Below are positions 7,632-15,290 of a stretch of DNA of 35,273 bases, one piece after another. Numbering within the stretch: the first letter of the stretch is position 1; the number at the start of each line of letters is the position of its first letter. Made by a program: the position numbers and the translations under genes. Origin of the DNA: Bacteroidota bacterium (GTDB lineage Bacteria > Bacteroidota > Bacteroidia > NS11-12g > UBA955); the NCBI GenBank assembly GCA_009918425.1, contig RGEC01000003.1, positions 1 through 35,273 of the forward strand. The letters are read 5' to 3'. The notes below the pieces were generated by a model, which searched no databases, was not told the DNA's origin, and was given only the letters and a program-made list of their open reading frames with translations.

Positions 7632-8156
7632 TTATTTAGAGTACAATTCCACAATCAGCTGTTCTTTTATATTTTCTGGAATCTCGGAACGCTCCGGGTA
7701 GCTGATAAATTTACCGGAAAGTTCACCACCATCCCACTCAAGCCAGTTAAAGCGCTTGCGAACACTACCTGCTGCGTCAGCAATTATCTCAAGCGATTTG
7801 CTGCGCTCGCGCACTGAAACAACATCACCGCGACGTGTGGGAGCGATACCCAAACGAAATACGGTATTGTCGAGACGTGCCTCAAGGAACTTCAACAAGT
7901 TTTCACCGGTAATTCCCTTTTTGGCTGCGGCTTTTTTGAATAAGTTTCTGAACTGCTTCTCCAAAAGACCATAAGTATACTTAGCCTTCTGTTTTTCAGC
8001 CAACTGCACTGCGTATTCAGATAATTTGGGCCTTCTGCGGCTGTTGCCGTGCTGACCCGGACCATAGTTTTTCTTTTCCAACGCCTTATCGCGACCGAAA
8101 ATGGGCTCGCGGAAACGACGGGCTATTTTTGATTTTGGACCTCTGTATCTTGCCAT
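7632..8156 (-). CDS. rpsD: 30S ribosomal protein S4 (uS4), with an apparent in-frame deletion in the S4 RNA-binding domain
   Basis: uS4 nucleates 30S assembly by binding the five-way junction of the 16S 5' domain, and in other bacteria regulates the alpha operon. The protein starts MARYRGPKSKIARRF, keeps the EKQKAKYTYG region and ends IPENIKEQLIVELYSK, all orthodox. It has only 174 residues, while Bacteroidota S4 is about 201. The sequence passes from RLGIAPTRR (ending residue 109) straight to GDVVSVRERSKSLE. The family normally has about 27 residues between these (AARQLVSHKHI-VNG-VVNIPS-like), the heart of the S4 domain. The reading frame is kept exactly across the junction near base 7829. 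It may be a genuine deletion or an assembly error; no frameshift or stop is present. Confidence 0.93.
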   Translation of the reverse strand: MARYRGPKSKIARRFREPIFGRDKALEKKNYGPGQHGNSRRRPKLSEYAVQLAEKQKAKYTYGLLEKQFRNLFKKAAAKKGITGENLLKFLEARLDNTVFRLGIAPTRRGDVVSVRERSKSLEIIADAAGSVRKRFNWLEWDGGELSGKFISYPERSEIPENIKEQLIVELYSK

Positions 8157-8181
8157 TGAATGTTATTCTTAAAAATTAAAA

Positions 8182-8565
8182 TTAAACCCTGCGACGCTTA
8201 GGTGGACGACAACCGTTGTGCGGCATAGGAGTGATATCTGTTATGGACAGAACCTCTAAACCTACAGTCTGTAAATTACGAATGGCGCTATCACGTCCGC
8301 CTCCCGGGCCTTTAACAAACACATCAACTTTACGAAGGCCTGAGTCGAACGCAGTCTTTGCACAATCCAATGATGCCATTTGGGCCGCGTAGGGGGTATT
8401 CTTTTTGGATCCTCTGAAACCCATTTTACCGGCAGAGGACCATGAAATCACCTGTCCTTCTGTATTGGTAACGGATACAATAATGTTATTGAAGGTAGCA
8501 TGAATGTGCACCTGCCCGTGGGGATCAACTTTTACTTTCTTTTTGGTTACTTTTTTGGTTGCCAT
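8182..8565 (-). CDS. rpsK: 30S ribosomal protein S11 (uS11)
   Basis: uS11 forms part of the 30S platform and contacts the 690 loop near the E-site codon. The 127-residue product has a lysine-rich start, then GQVHIHATFNNIIVSVTN, the conserved GPGGGRDSAIRNLQ, and the C-terminal ITPMPHNGCRPPKRRRV, all diagnostic. It lies between rpsM and rpsD with short gaps of 14 and 25 nt, the usual alpha-operon order. Length and motifs are normal. Confidence 0.98.
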   Translation of the reverse strand: MATKKVTKKKVKVDPHGQVHIHATFNNIIVSVTNTEGQVISWSSAGKMGFRGSKKNTPYAAQMASLDCAKTAFDSGLRKVDVFVKGPGGGRDSAIRNLQTVGLEVLSITDITPMPHNGCRPPKRRRV

Positions 8566-8579
8566 TTCCCTGTCATCTA

Positions 8580-8957
8580 TTATTTAGTGGCCTTTTTCTT
8601 GCCTGCTACGGTTTTACGTTTACCCTTTCTGGTACGGGCATTGGTGCTGGTGCGCTGTCCACGAACCGGCAATCCTTTACGGTGTCTGAGACCGCGGTAA
8701 CAACCAATGTCCATGAGACGCTTAATATTGAGCTGGGTTTCACTTCTCAACTCACCTTCAGTTTTGAGGTTGTTGGTGATAAATCCACGAATCTTCGATA
8801 AATCATCGTCATCCCAGTCATTAACTTTTTTGTCGCGGCTGATTCCGGAATTATCCAGAATTCTGGCTGCAGTGCTAGGACCAATACCATAAATGTAGGT
8901 CAATCCTATAACACCTCTTTTGTTTTTGGGTAAATCTATACCTGCTATCCTGGCCAT
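8580..8957 (-). CDS. rpsM: 30S ribosomal protein S13 (uS13)
   Basis: uS13 is a head protein of the 30S subunit that makes bridges to the 50S subunit and touches P-site tRNA with its tail. The 125-residue product begins MARIAGIDLPKNKRGVIGLTYIYGIG, with the helix-two-turn-helix region, and carries the strictly conserved RGLRHRKGLPVRGQRT followed by a lysine-rich tail. It sits six nucleotides downstream of rpmJ in the transcript. No anomaly was seen. Confidence 0.98.
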   Translation of the reverse strand: MARIAGIDLPKNKRGVIGLTYIYGIGPSTAARILDNSGISRDKKVNDWDDDDLSKIRGFITNNLKTEGELRSETQLNIKRLMDIGCYRGLRHRKGLPVRGQRTSTNARTRKGKRKTVAGKKKATK

Positions 8958-8963
8958 TGTCTG

Positions 8964-9080
8964 TTAACCTTGTCTTTGTTTATACTTAGGGTTCTTTTTG
9001 TTAATTACGTACACCTTACCATTGCGGCGCACAATCTTGCAGTCTACACTGCGCTTTTTTACTGAAGTTCTAACTTTCAT
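8964..9080 (-). CDS. rpmJ: 50S ribosomal protein L36 (bL36)
   Basis: This gene is short (38 residues) and easily missed. Reading the complement from an ATG at 9078-9080 gives MKVRTSVKKRSVDCKIVRR, then NGKVYVINKKNPKYKQRQG and a TAA. This is the Bacteroidota form of bL36, the smallest 50S protein, which binds 23S rRNA. Only one cysteine is present, so this is the variant without the zinc-binding CxxC...CxxxxH set. It lies four nucleotides after infA and six before rpsM, the expected place. Confidence 0.96.
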   Translation of the reverse strand: MKVRTSVKKRSVDCKIVRRNGKVYVINKKNPKYKQRQG

Positions 9081-9084
9081 ATCT

Positions 9085-9303
9085 TTACTTGTATCTGTAA
9101 GAGATCCTTCCTCTTGTTAAATCGTACGGAGACATTTCCACCTGAACCTTATCACCGGGTAGGATTCTGATATAGTGCATTCTCATTTTACCTGAAATGG
9201 TAGCAATAATTTCATGCCCATTCTGGAGCTGTACACGAAACATTGCGTTAGACAATGCTTCTGTTATAACTCCGTCTTGTTTTATGGCATCTTGCTTTGG
9301 CAT
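9085..9303 (-). CDS. infA: translation initiation factor IF-1
   Basis: IF-1 is a single OB-fold (S1-like) protein that occupies the 30S A site during initiation. The 72-residue product has the normal length, with GVITEALSNAMFRVQLQNGHEI, ATISGKMRMHYIRILPGD and the C-terminal SPYDLTRGRISYRYK that identify it. It follows secY directly; in many relatives a methionine aminopeptidase gene (map) lies between them, but here there are only 33 nt, holding a good promoter. It therefore heads the infA-rpmJ-rpsM-rpsK-rpsD-rpoA-rplQ section as a possible separate transcript. Confidence 0.98.
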   Translation of the reverse strand: MPKQDAIKQDGVITEALSNAMFRVQLQNGHEIIATISGKMRMHYIRILPGDKVQVEMSPYDLTRGRISYRYK

Positions 9304-9316
9304 TTCAAAAGGGCTG

Positions 9317-9348
9317 CAAAAATAGTGAATTTTTTGTTAATAATCAAC
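9317..9348 (-). promoter_or_regulatory. internal promoter upstream of infA
   Basis: On the minus strand GTTG (complement of 9345-9348) is followed after 20 nt by TATTTTTG (complement of 9317-9324), an exact match to TAnnTTTG. The -33 element overlaps the end of secY. Transcription would begin shortly after, leaving a leader of about ten bases before the infA ATG. The element is nearly identical to the one before rpsL. Confidence 0.72.
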
Positions 9349-10707
9349 TTGAGGTGTATTGCCTGTAAAACGGCCTTTGAGACGGCCACTGCTCATCAAT
9401 CCATCGTACTTCCTCATGAGGAGATAACTGTCGATTTGTTGCAATGTATCCAGGACCACACCAACCAAAATGAGCAAACTGGTACCCCCAAAGAACTGAC
9501 TGAATTCCTGATTTACGCCAAGATTTCCGGACAATACAGGTAATACTGCAATTAGGGAAATAAAGATTGCACCGGGCAGTGTAATGCGGCTAATGATATC
9601 ATCTATAAAGTTGGCCGTCTGCTTACCCGGCTTAATACCCGGTATGAAACCGTTGTTTCTCTTCATGTCATCAGCCATCTGAACAGGGTTAAAAATTATA
9701 GCAGTATAGAAATAGGTAAATACTACAATTAAAAACACCATCAGTGCATTGTGACCGAAGCTGTTTGGATTGGTAAGGCTCATGAGCCAGCCTGGCACAC
9801 TGCTCTGATCATAAAATCCTGCAATGGTTGCGGGCAAGAATAGAATAGCCTGTGCAAAAATAATGGGCATAACACCGGCTGCCAGTATTTTGATGGGAAG
9901 ATACTGTCTTACACCACCATACTGACGATTGCCGACAACCCTTTTTGCATAATTAATGGTTATCTTTCTGGTTCCCTGAGTAAGCAATATCACTCCAAGA
10001 ATAACCAAGGCCCATACTACCAATTCAATGAGAAAGAGTATAAAACTTGCGCGTCTTCCCGCAAAAGCCAATTCAGAGAACAGTGCATTCGGAAGTCGGG
10101 CAATGATACCTACCATAATAAGCAAGGATATACCGTTACCTAGACCGCGATCGGTTATACGCTCTCCCATCCACATGGTGAACATTGTACCTGCGGTAAG
10201 AAAAATTACGTTAGTAAAGAAAAACCAGCCTTGTGTAAGGTTAGCATTTTCGCGCAAGAAGAGTAAAGCTCCCTGATATTCAGGATTTCCGGTAAGCTGA
10301 TTGAGATATCCGAAAGCCTGAACACCCGTAAATGCGATGGTAAGGATTCGGGTATACTGATTGATCTTTCTCCTTCCCTCTTCACCTTCTTTCTGCATAC
10401 GCTGAAAGGCAGGAATAGCAATTGAAACCAATTGCATGAAAATACTTGCCGATATATACGGCATTATTCCCAGTGCAAAAATCGCTCCTCTGTTCCAGGC
10501 ACCACCTGCGAAGGTGTTAATCAAGTCAAGGATATTGTTCTTATTCTGGCTGTTCATGTTAGTTTCCAGAATTGAACTGTCGATACCGGGAAGTATTACG
10601 AAGGAACCCAGACGGTATACGGCTAGCAGCAGAAAAGTATAAAGTATTCTTCTCCGAAGCTCCTCTATCGACCAGATATGTTTTAGGGTTTCAATCAGCT
10701 TTTTCAT
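9337..10707 (-). CDS. secY: preprotein translocase subunit SecY
   Basis: SecY is the channel of the Sec translocon in the inner membrane. The 456-residue product has ten hydrophobic segments. The amphipathic start SIEELRRRILYTFLLLAVYRLGSF leads into TM1 and the plug. The cytoplasmic loop with NPVQMADDMKRNNGFIPGIKPGK is strongly conserved, and a further loop near the C-terminus includes LMRKYDG. It lies four nucleotides after rplO, as in other spc operons. Length is normal for Bacteroidota and no motif is missing. Confidence 0.98.
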   Translation of the reverse strand: MKKLIETLKHIWSIEELRRRILYTFLLLAVYRLGSFVILPGIDSSILETNMNSQNKNNILDLINTFAGGAWNRGAIFALGIMPYISASIFMQLVSIAIPAFQRMQKEGEEGRRKINQYTRILTIAFTGVQAFGYLNQLTGNPEYQGALLFLRENANLTQGWFFFTNVIFLTAGTMFTMWMGERITDRGLGNGISLLIMVGIIARLPNALFSELAFAGRRASFILFLIELVVWALVILGVILLTQGTRKITINYAKRVVGNRQYGGVRQYLPIKILAAGVMPIIFAQAILFLPATIAGFYDQSSVPGWLMSLTNPNSFGHNALMVFLIVVFTYFYTAIIFNPVQMADDMKRNNGFIPGIKPGKQTANFIDDIISRITLPGAIFISLIAVLPVLSGNLGVNQEFSQFFGGTSLLILVGVVLDTLQQIDSYLLMRKYDGLMSSGRLKGRFTGNTPQVDY

Positions 10708-10711
10708 GGAA

Positions 10712-11161
10712 TCAACCTATAACGTGAACAGAGCCACCGGCCTTTTCAATGGCAGTCTTAGCGGTTTCACTAAATTTGTGTGCGTGAACCTCCACACCGG
10801 CTTTGATTTCACCGCGACCCAGAATTTTAACCATCTCGGACTTGCCAACTAGGTGCTTTTTAACAAGAAGCTCGTGATCTATTTTATTTACTTTGAGTGA
10901 ATCAGCAAGCCCCTGCAACACATCCAAGTTGATTGCAGCATATTCAACACGGTTGATATTTTTGAAACCGCCTTTTGGAATACGGCGCTGTAAGGGCATC
11001 TGACCACCTTCAAAACCAATCTTCCTGGAGTATCCTGTACGTGATTGCGCACCTTTATGACCTTTTGTTGATGTTCCGCCTCTTCCAGAGCCTTCACCAC
11101 GGCCAATTCGCTTTCTGTTTTTGGTAGAACCTGCAGCAGGTTTTAAATTACTTAAATTCAT
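10712..11161 (-). CDS. rplO: 50S ribosomal protein L15 (uL15)
   Basis: uL15 is a late-assembly 50S protein with a long extended N-terminal arm. The 149-residue product starts MNLSNLKPAAGSTKNRKRIG, followed by the glycine- and arginine-rich RGEGSGRGGTSTKGHKGAQS arm, then FEGGQMPLQRRIPKGGFKN, both diagnostic, and a globular C-terminal half. One nucleotide separates it from the rpmD stop. No anomaly was seen. Confidence 0.98.
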   Translation of the reverse strand: MNLSNLKPAAGSTKNRKRIGRGEGSGRGGTSTKGHKGAQSRTGYSRKIGFEGGQMPLQRRIPKGGFKNINRVEYAAINLDVLQGLADSLKVNKIDHELLVKKHLVGKSEMVKILGRGEIKAGVEVHAHKFSETAKTAIEKAGGSVHVIG

Positions 11162-11162
11162 G

Positions 11163-11345
11163 TTACTTGGTGTTTTCTACTTTAATAAGATGATTAACGG
11201 TGTTGATCATACCCTGAATCTGATTATTCAGTTCTATTTCAGCACTCGCATTGATTTTGCGGAGACCTAAGGCACGAAGCGTAGCTTTCTGGTTCTTGGG
11301 ATATCCGATACCGCTTTTTACCAGTGTAATTTTAACTTTTCCCAT
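11163..11345 (-). CDS. rpmD: 50S ribosomal protein L30 (uL30)
   Basis: A 60-residue product matching bacterial uL30, which packs on 23S rRNA domain II. The pattern MGKVKITLVKSGIGYPKNQK, then LRALGLRKINASAEIELN and the C-terminal MINTVNHLIKVE is characteristic. It is located between rpsE (four nucleotides upstream) and rplO (one nucleotide downstream), the conserved spc-operon place. The short length is normal. Confidence 0.96.
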   Translation of the reverse strand: MGKVKITLVKSGIGYPKNQKATLRALGLRKINASAEIELNNQIQGMINTVNHLIKVENTK

Positions 11346-11349
11346 GACC

Positions 11350-11868
11350 TTATCCGTTGAATACTTTTTTAAGATTAATATTTCTCATTTTGGCCACTGC
11401 ATAAGGGTCTCTCATGGTAGTTAGGGCATCGAATGTAGCCTTAACAACGTTGTGGGGGTTTGAGGAACCTTTGGATTTGGCCAATACGTCGGTTACACCC
11501 GCACTTTCCAGCACGGCACGCATAGCACCACCGGCAATAACACCGGTACCATGTGCTGCGGGCTTAAGGAATACGCGACCTCCGCCGAATTTACCGGTCT
11601 GTTCGTGAGGAACCGTACCGTTTATTACAGGAACTTTGATGAGGTTTTTCTTTGCATCTTCAATTCCTTTGTTTACGGCGTCCATTACTTCGTTGGAGCG
11701 ACCCAAACCATGACCTACCACACCATTTCCGTCACCCACAACTACGAGGGCACTGAAACTGAAAGTACGGCCACCTTTGGTTACTTTGGCAACACGATTG
11801 ATGGAAACCACTTTTTCGGTAAGTGTCAACTCACCGGGTCTCACACGCTTATTGATATTTTCAGACAT
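11350..11868 (-). CDS. rpsE: 30S ribosomal protein S5 (uS5)
   Basis: uS5 lies at the mRNA entry channel and influences decoding fidelity. The 172-residue product shows the N-terminal dsRNA-binding-like domain with VSINRVAKVTKGGRTFSFSA and VVGDGNGVVGHGLGRSNEV. The C-terminal domain has GTGVIAGGAMRAVLESAGV and ends in the usual AKMRNINLKKVF. The loop around VTKGGR, where spectinomycin-resistance changes are known, looks standard. It sits 21 nt after rplR. Confidence 0.98.
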   Translation of the reverse strand: MSENINKRVRPGELTLTEKVVSINRVAKVTKGGRTFSFSALVVVGDGNGVVGHGLGRSNEVMDAVNKGIEDAKKNLIKVPVINGTVPHEQTGKFGGGRVFLKPAAHGTGVIAGGAMRAVLESAGVTDVLAKSKGSSNPHNVVKATFDALTTMRDPYAVAKMRNINLKKVFNG

Positions 11869-11889
11869 TTGAATGACTTCTTTAATAAA

Positions 11890-12246
11890 TTAAAATTCCA
11901 ATCCTCCTTCGCGGGCTGCGTCTGCAAGGCTTTTTACACGTCCATGGTACAGATAACCGCCACGATCGAAAACTACAGACTTAATACCGGCTGCCATGGC
12001 TTTTTCGGCCAGTTTTTTACCTACCAAAGCAGATTTAGCTACCTTATTATCTTTTACATCCTTGATACCATCTTCAGAAGATGATGCAGAACAAAGGGTA
12101 ACTCCTTTGCTGTCATCTATGATCTGGGCGTAGATATCTTTATTGCTGCGGTATACACTGAGGCGGGGCCTTACAGTTGTTCCGCTTATACGACCGCGAA
12201 TACGGCTGCGAATTTTGCTTCTTCTTTGTGCTACTGATTTTGACAT
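11890..12246 (-). CDS. rplR: 50S ribosomal protein L18 (uL18)
   Basis: uL18 binds 5S rRNA together with uL5 in the central protuberance. The 118-residue product has the arginine-rich start QRRSKIRSRIRGRISGTT, the conserved RPRLSVYRSNKDIYAQIIDD, and the C-terminal FDRGGYLYHGRVKSLADAAR. Length is typical. It lies between rplF (12 nt) and rpsE (21 nt). Confidence 0.98.
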   Translation of the reverse strand: MSKSVAQRRSKIRSRIRGRISGTTVRPRLSVYRSNKDIYAQIIDDSKGVTLCSASSSEDGIKDVKDNKVAKSALVGKKLAEKAMAAGIKSVVFDRGGYLYHGRVKSLADAAREGGLEF

Positions 12247-12258
12247 AACTAATTAAAA

Positions 12259-12810
12259 TTATTTGGCTGCTGATTTACCTGCCTTCTTTCTCAATACTTC
12301 ACCGGCAAACTTGATACCTTTACCCTTGTAAGGCTCAGGCTTACGGAATGAACGGATTTTAGCAGCTATCTGGCCTAAAAGCTGTTTGTCTGCACATTCC
12401 ATGGTGATGGAAGGGTTCTGACCTTTCAGCGTTTCAGTGGTAACTTTAATTTCCTTTGGGATCTCCAGCATGATGCGGTGAGAGTAACCCAGGGTAAAGT
12501 CTACCAGATTGCCCTGGTTGGATACTTTGTAACCAACACCGACCAATTCCTGTTTAACTGTGTGGCCCTGACTAACACCAACAACCATATTCTGAATCAA
12601 AGCACGGTAAAGGCCGTGCAATGCTTTATGTTGCTTGCTGTCGCTCGGGCGATTTACTGTCAGCACTCCATCGGTGATTTCAATTGTGATTTCTGTTCCG
12701 ATGTATTGCGACACTTCTCCTTTTGGACCCTTGGCAGTGATGTTTCCATTATCATTGGTAATGGTAACGCCGGCCGGGATACTGATGGGTGCTTTTCCTA
12801 CGCGTGACAT
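12259..12810 (-). CDS. rplF: 50S ribosomal protein L6 (uL6)
   Basis: uL6 sits near the sarcin-ricin loop at the factor-binding site of the 50S subunit. The 183-residue product has two related alpha/beta domains. Diagnostic stretches are MSRVGKAPISIPAGV at the start, GVGYKVSNQGN in the middle and KIRSFRKPEPYKGKGIKF in the second domain. It is 23 nt after rpsH and 12 nt before rplR. Normal in all respects. Confidence 0.98.
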   Translation of the reverse strand: MSRVGKAPISIPAGVTITNDNGNITAKGPKGEVSQYIGTEITIEITDGVLTVNRPSDSKQHKALHGLYRALIQNMVVGVSQGHTVKQELVGVGYKVSNQGNLVDFTLGYSHRIMLEIPKEIKVTTETLKGQNPSITMECADKQLLGQIAAKIRSFRKPEPYKGKGIKFAGEVLRKKAGKSAAK

Positions 12811-12833
12811 TTTGTTTTATTGATTTATTATTA

Positions 12834-13232
12834 TTAAGATACGTAACACAATACTTCACCGCCAACATTCTGTGTGCGCGCTTCTTTGTCTGTCATTACA
12901 CCTTTTGAGGTGGTAAGAATCGCTACACCAAGACCATTCAATACACGGGGCATTGTGTCTACATTGGCATATCTGCGCAGACCCGGCGTGCTGACTCTGG
13001 ACAAACTGCGAATTGCGCTTGCCTTGGTAACGGGATCGTATTTAAGGGCTATTTTAATTACGCCCTGTTTGTTTTCTGAATCTTCGAATTTGTATTTAAG
13101 GATATATCCTTTTTCATACAAAACACGGGTGATTTCCTTTTTCAGGTTGCTGGCAGGAATTTCAACAATTCTGTGCTTCGCCTTCATGGCATTGCGCAAC
13201 CGGGTGAGAAAATCTGATATTGGATCGGTCAT
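12834..13232 (-). CDS. rpsH: 30S ribosomal protein S8 (uS8)
   Basis: uS8 binds helix 21 of 16S rRNA and, in E. coli, represses the spc operon through an RNA mimic of that site. The 132-residue product begins TDPISDFLTRLRNAMKAKH and keeps SRVSTPGLRRYANVDTMPRV and the C-terminal GGEVLCYVS motif. It is 18 nt downstream of rpsN. I did not find an obvious S8-like mRNA hairpin in the cluster by eye. Confidence 0.98.
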   Translation of the reverse strand: MTDPISDFLTRLRNAMKAKHRIVEIPASNLKKEITRVLYEKGYILKYKFEDSENKQGVIKIALKYDPVTKASAIRSLSRVSTPGLRRYANVDTMPRVLNGLGVAILTTSKGVMTDKEARTQNVGGEVLCYVS

Positions 13233-13250
13233 TTTATTCTTTTATTAATA

Positions 13251-13520
13251 TTACCAACTTGATTTAGTTACACCTGGAATCTTTCCGTCGCTCGCCAGTA
13301 ATCTGAACTGGTTACGGCAAATGCCGAAAGTACGGATGTAACCCCTTGGACGGCCTGTGAGTTTGCAACGATTGCGCAAACGAACGGGTGATGCATTTCT
13401 GGGAATACGCTGCAAAGCATCGTAATTTCCTTCAGCCTTAAGCGCGGCGCGTTTTTCAGCATAACGGGCCACCAGTGCCTCGCGCTTACGCTGTCTTGCC
13501 TTTATGGATTCTTTTGCCAT
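13251..13520 (-). CDS. rpsN: 30S ribosomal protein S14 (uS14), zinc-free type
   Basis: uS14 is a 30S head protein. The 89-residue product is of the longer form without the CxxC zinc site: KARQRKREALVARYAEKRAA forms the N-terminal helix, and LRNRCKLTGRPRGYIRTFGICRNQFR is followed by GKIPGVTKSSW. The zinc-binding short form would be about 61 residues. It lies five nucleotides after rplE and 18 before rpsH in transcript order. Confidence 0.98.
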   Translation of the reverse strand: MAKESIKARQRKREALVARYAEKRAALKAEGNYDALQRIPRNASPVRLRNRCKLTGRPRGYIRTFGICRNQFRLLASDGKIPGVTKSSW

Positions 13521-13525
13521 GTATA

Positions 13526-14077
13526 TTATTTACTTTTAAAGGGGAAACCCATCAGTTTCAGCAGTTCCAGACATTCCTCGTCTGTTTTGGCTGTGGTAAC
13601 GATGGTAATATCCATACCAGTGATTCTGTTAACTTTATCAATGTCAATTTCAGGGAAAATGATCTGTTCAGTAATGCCCATGTTAAAATTACCACGGCCA
13701 TCAAAACCTTTCACATTCAGGCCCTGAAAATCGCGTACGCGTGGCAATGCGATGCTGATGAGGCGATGTATAAAGTCATACATAGCTTCCTTGCGCAGGG
13801 TAACCCTTGCACCGATAGGCATATTCTCCCTTAATTTAAAGTTTGAAATAGCCTTGCGAGAGAATGTTGCCTGGGCTTTCTGACCGGATATTTTGGTCAT
13901 TTCCTCTACAGCGGCATCTACCAGTTTTTTATCATTTACTGCAGCACCCACACCTTGGTTGAGGCTAACCTTTACCAAACGGGGCATTTCCATTACATTT
14001 TTGTAACCGAATTTCTCCTTAAGAGCCGGCACTACGACTTCCTCGTAGCGGGTTTGCAGAAGTGGTTTATAGCTCAT
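13526..14077 (-). CDS. rplE: 50S ribosomal protein L5 (uL5)
   Basis: uL5 binds 5S rRNA and forms an intersubunit bridge with S13. The 183-residue product contains the P-site loop region and family-specific stretches SLNQGVGAAVNDKKLVDAAV, KLRENMPIGARVTLR, GRGNFNMGITEQIIFPEID and GMDITIVTTAKTDEE. Length fits the family. It lies 11 nt after rplX and five nucleotides before rpsN. Confidence 0.98.
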   Translation of the reverse strand: MSYKPLLQTRYEEVVVPALKEKFGYKNVMEMPRLVKVSLNQGVGAAVNDKKLVDAAVEEMTKISGQKAQATFSRKAISNFKLRENMPIGARVTLRKEAMYDFIHRLISIALPRVRDFQGLNVKGFDGRGNFNMGITEQIIFPEIDIDKVNRITGMDITIVTTAKTDEECLELLKLMGFPFKSK

Positions 14078-14088
14078 TTTTCTAATTC

Positions 14089-14415
14089 TTATTTAATAAA
14101 TTCTCCGGTTTTGCGGGCAACTCTTTGCAGTTTGCCATCATCATTCAGCTTTCTACCGATTCGGGTTGGCTTGCCACCTACTACTACCATAAGGTTTGAA
14201 ATATGGATGGGAGCCTCAACCTTATCAATTTTACCGCTGGTATTCTGGGCAGTAGGTTTGCGGTGTTTGGTAACGATGTTCAAACCTTCTACCAAAGCGC
14301 GGTTGTCAGCTACCATAACCTTCAGGACCTTACCGGTTTTTCCTTTGTCATCCCCGGAAATCACCTTTACGGTATCTCCTTTTTTAATATGCAATTTAAC
14401 TTTTGACACTTTCAA
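14089..14415 (-). CDS. rplX: 50S ribosomal protein L24 (uL24)
   Basis: uL24 is an early assembly initiator for the 50S subunit and lines the exit-tunnel opening. The 108-residue product has the KOW motif IKKGDTVKVISGDDKGKTGK followed by EGLNIVTKHRKPTAQN and a PIHISNLMVV segment. The length is standard. Six nucleotides separate it from rplN upstream and 11 from rplE downstream. Confidence 0.98.
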   Translation of the reverse strand: MKVSKVKLHIKKGDTVKVISGDDKGKTGKVLKVMVADNRALVEGLNIVTKHRKPTAQNTSGKIDKVEAPIHISNLMVVVGGKPTRIGRKLNDDGKLQRVARKTGEFIK

Positions 14416-14421
14416 TATTGA

Positions 14422-14790
14422 TTAAAGCACTTCTGGTGCAAGTGATACAATTTTCATGAACTGCTTGTCACGGAGTTCCCTTGCTACAGGCCCGAAAATA
14501 CGAGTACCTCTGGGTTCATCCGAAGCATTTAACAGTACACAGCTGTTCTCATCAAAACGGATATAGGATCCGTCGGGACGGCGAACTTCTTTTTTAACAC
14601 GCACAACCACCGCTTTGGATACGGCTCCTTTTTTCATACCGCCGCCAGGCATAGCGTCTTTTACGCTTACCACGATTTTGTCTCCAACTGAGGCATAACG
14701 ACGGCCTGATCCACCGAGTACGCGGATGCAGAGCACTTCGCGTGCACCGCTGTTGTCAGCTACTTTTAGTCTTGATTCCTGTTGTACCAT
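14422..14790 (-). CDS. rplN: 50S ribosomal protein L14 (uL14)
   Basis: uL14 is a beta-barrel protein at the subunit interface. The 122-residue product starts MVQQESRLKVADNSGAREVL, with GDKIVVSVKDAMPGG, VVRVKKEVRRPDGSYIRFDE and the C-terminal ARELRDKQFMKIVSLAPEVL, all near invariant in bacteria. It follows rpsQ by a single nucleotide. No anomaly was seen. Confidence 0.98.
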   Translation of the reverse strand: MVQQESRLKVADNSGAREVLCIRVLGGSGRRYASVGDKIVVSVKDAMPGGGMKKGAVSKAVVVRVKKEVRRPDGSYIRFDENSCVLLNASDEPRGTRIFGPVARELRDKQFMKIVSLAPEVL

Positions 14791-14791
14791 C

Positions 14792-15052
14792 TTATTTAGC
14801 TTTTTCTACTACTTCGACCAATCTCCAACGTTTGGTTTTGCTCAAAGGACGTGTTTCCATGATGCGAACGATATCGTTTTCACCACATTGGTTGGTTTCG
14901 TCATGAGCTGTGTATTTCTTGGTCTTTTTGAAATACTTACCATATTTGGGGTGTTTCACGTTACGAACAACCGATACCACAATGGTTTTATCCATCTTGG
15001 TACTGGTTACCGTGCCGGTAATTTCTTTCCGTGAATTCCTTACTGTTTCCAT
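14792..15052 (-). CDS. rpsQ: 30S ribosomal protein S17 (uS17)
   Basis: uS17 is an OB-fold primary-binding protein of the 16S 5' domain. The 86-residue product shows RKEITGTVTSTKMDKTIVVS, then KYFKKTKKYTAHDE and NDIVRIMETRPLSKTKRWRL. Its ATG overlaps the last base of the rpmC stop (TAATG), implying coupled translation. Length is normal. Confidence 0.98.
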   Translation of the reverse strand: METVRNSRKEITGTVTSTKMDKTIVVSVVRNVKHPKYGKYFKKTKKYTAHDETNQCGENDIVRIMETRPLSKTKRWRLVEVVEKAK

Positions 15053-15288
15053 TAGTTATTCTCTCCGTTATTCTTTTTCATATAAGCAGCCAACTCAGCC
15101 TGAATGCGGCGATTGTTCAATTCAGTAAGCATTCTTGCAATGTTCTTACGGGTAATTGACAACTTGTGCGGCTGTTCAATCTGAGAAACTGTATTCTGGA
15201 ACTTCATCTTCTGGTAGCGCGTACGTTCTTCTCTGTAAGCGGTCACAAGTTCCTTATTAGACATTCCTTTTACTTCTTCGTTTTTCAT
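15052..15288 (-). CDS. rpmC: 50S ribosomal protein L29 (uL29)
   Basis: uL29 lies by the exit tunnel and helps form the docking site for SRP and trigger factor. The 78-residue product contains the helical hairpin EVKGMSNKELVTAYREERTR and HKLSITRKNIARMLTELNNR. It is slightly long: the start gives a few residues before MSNKEL, and about 15 extra residues follow the core. The start ATG lies two nucleotides after the rplP stop. A start at the internal ATG of GMSNKEL is possible. Confidence 0.95.
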   Translation of the reverse strand: MKNEEVKGMSNKELVTAYREERTRYQKMKFQNTVSQIEQPHKLSITRKNIARMLTELNNRRIQAELAAYMKKNNGENN

Positions 15289-15290
15289 AA

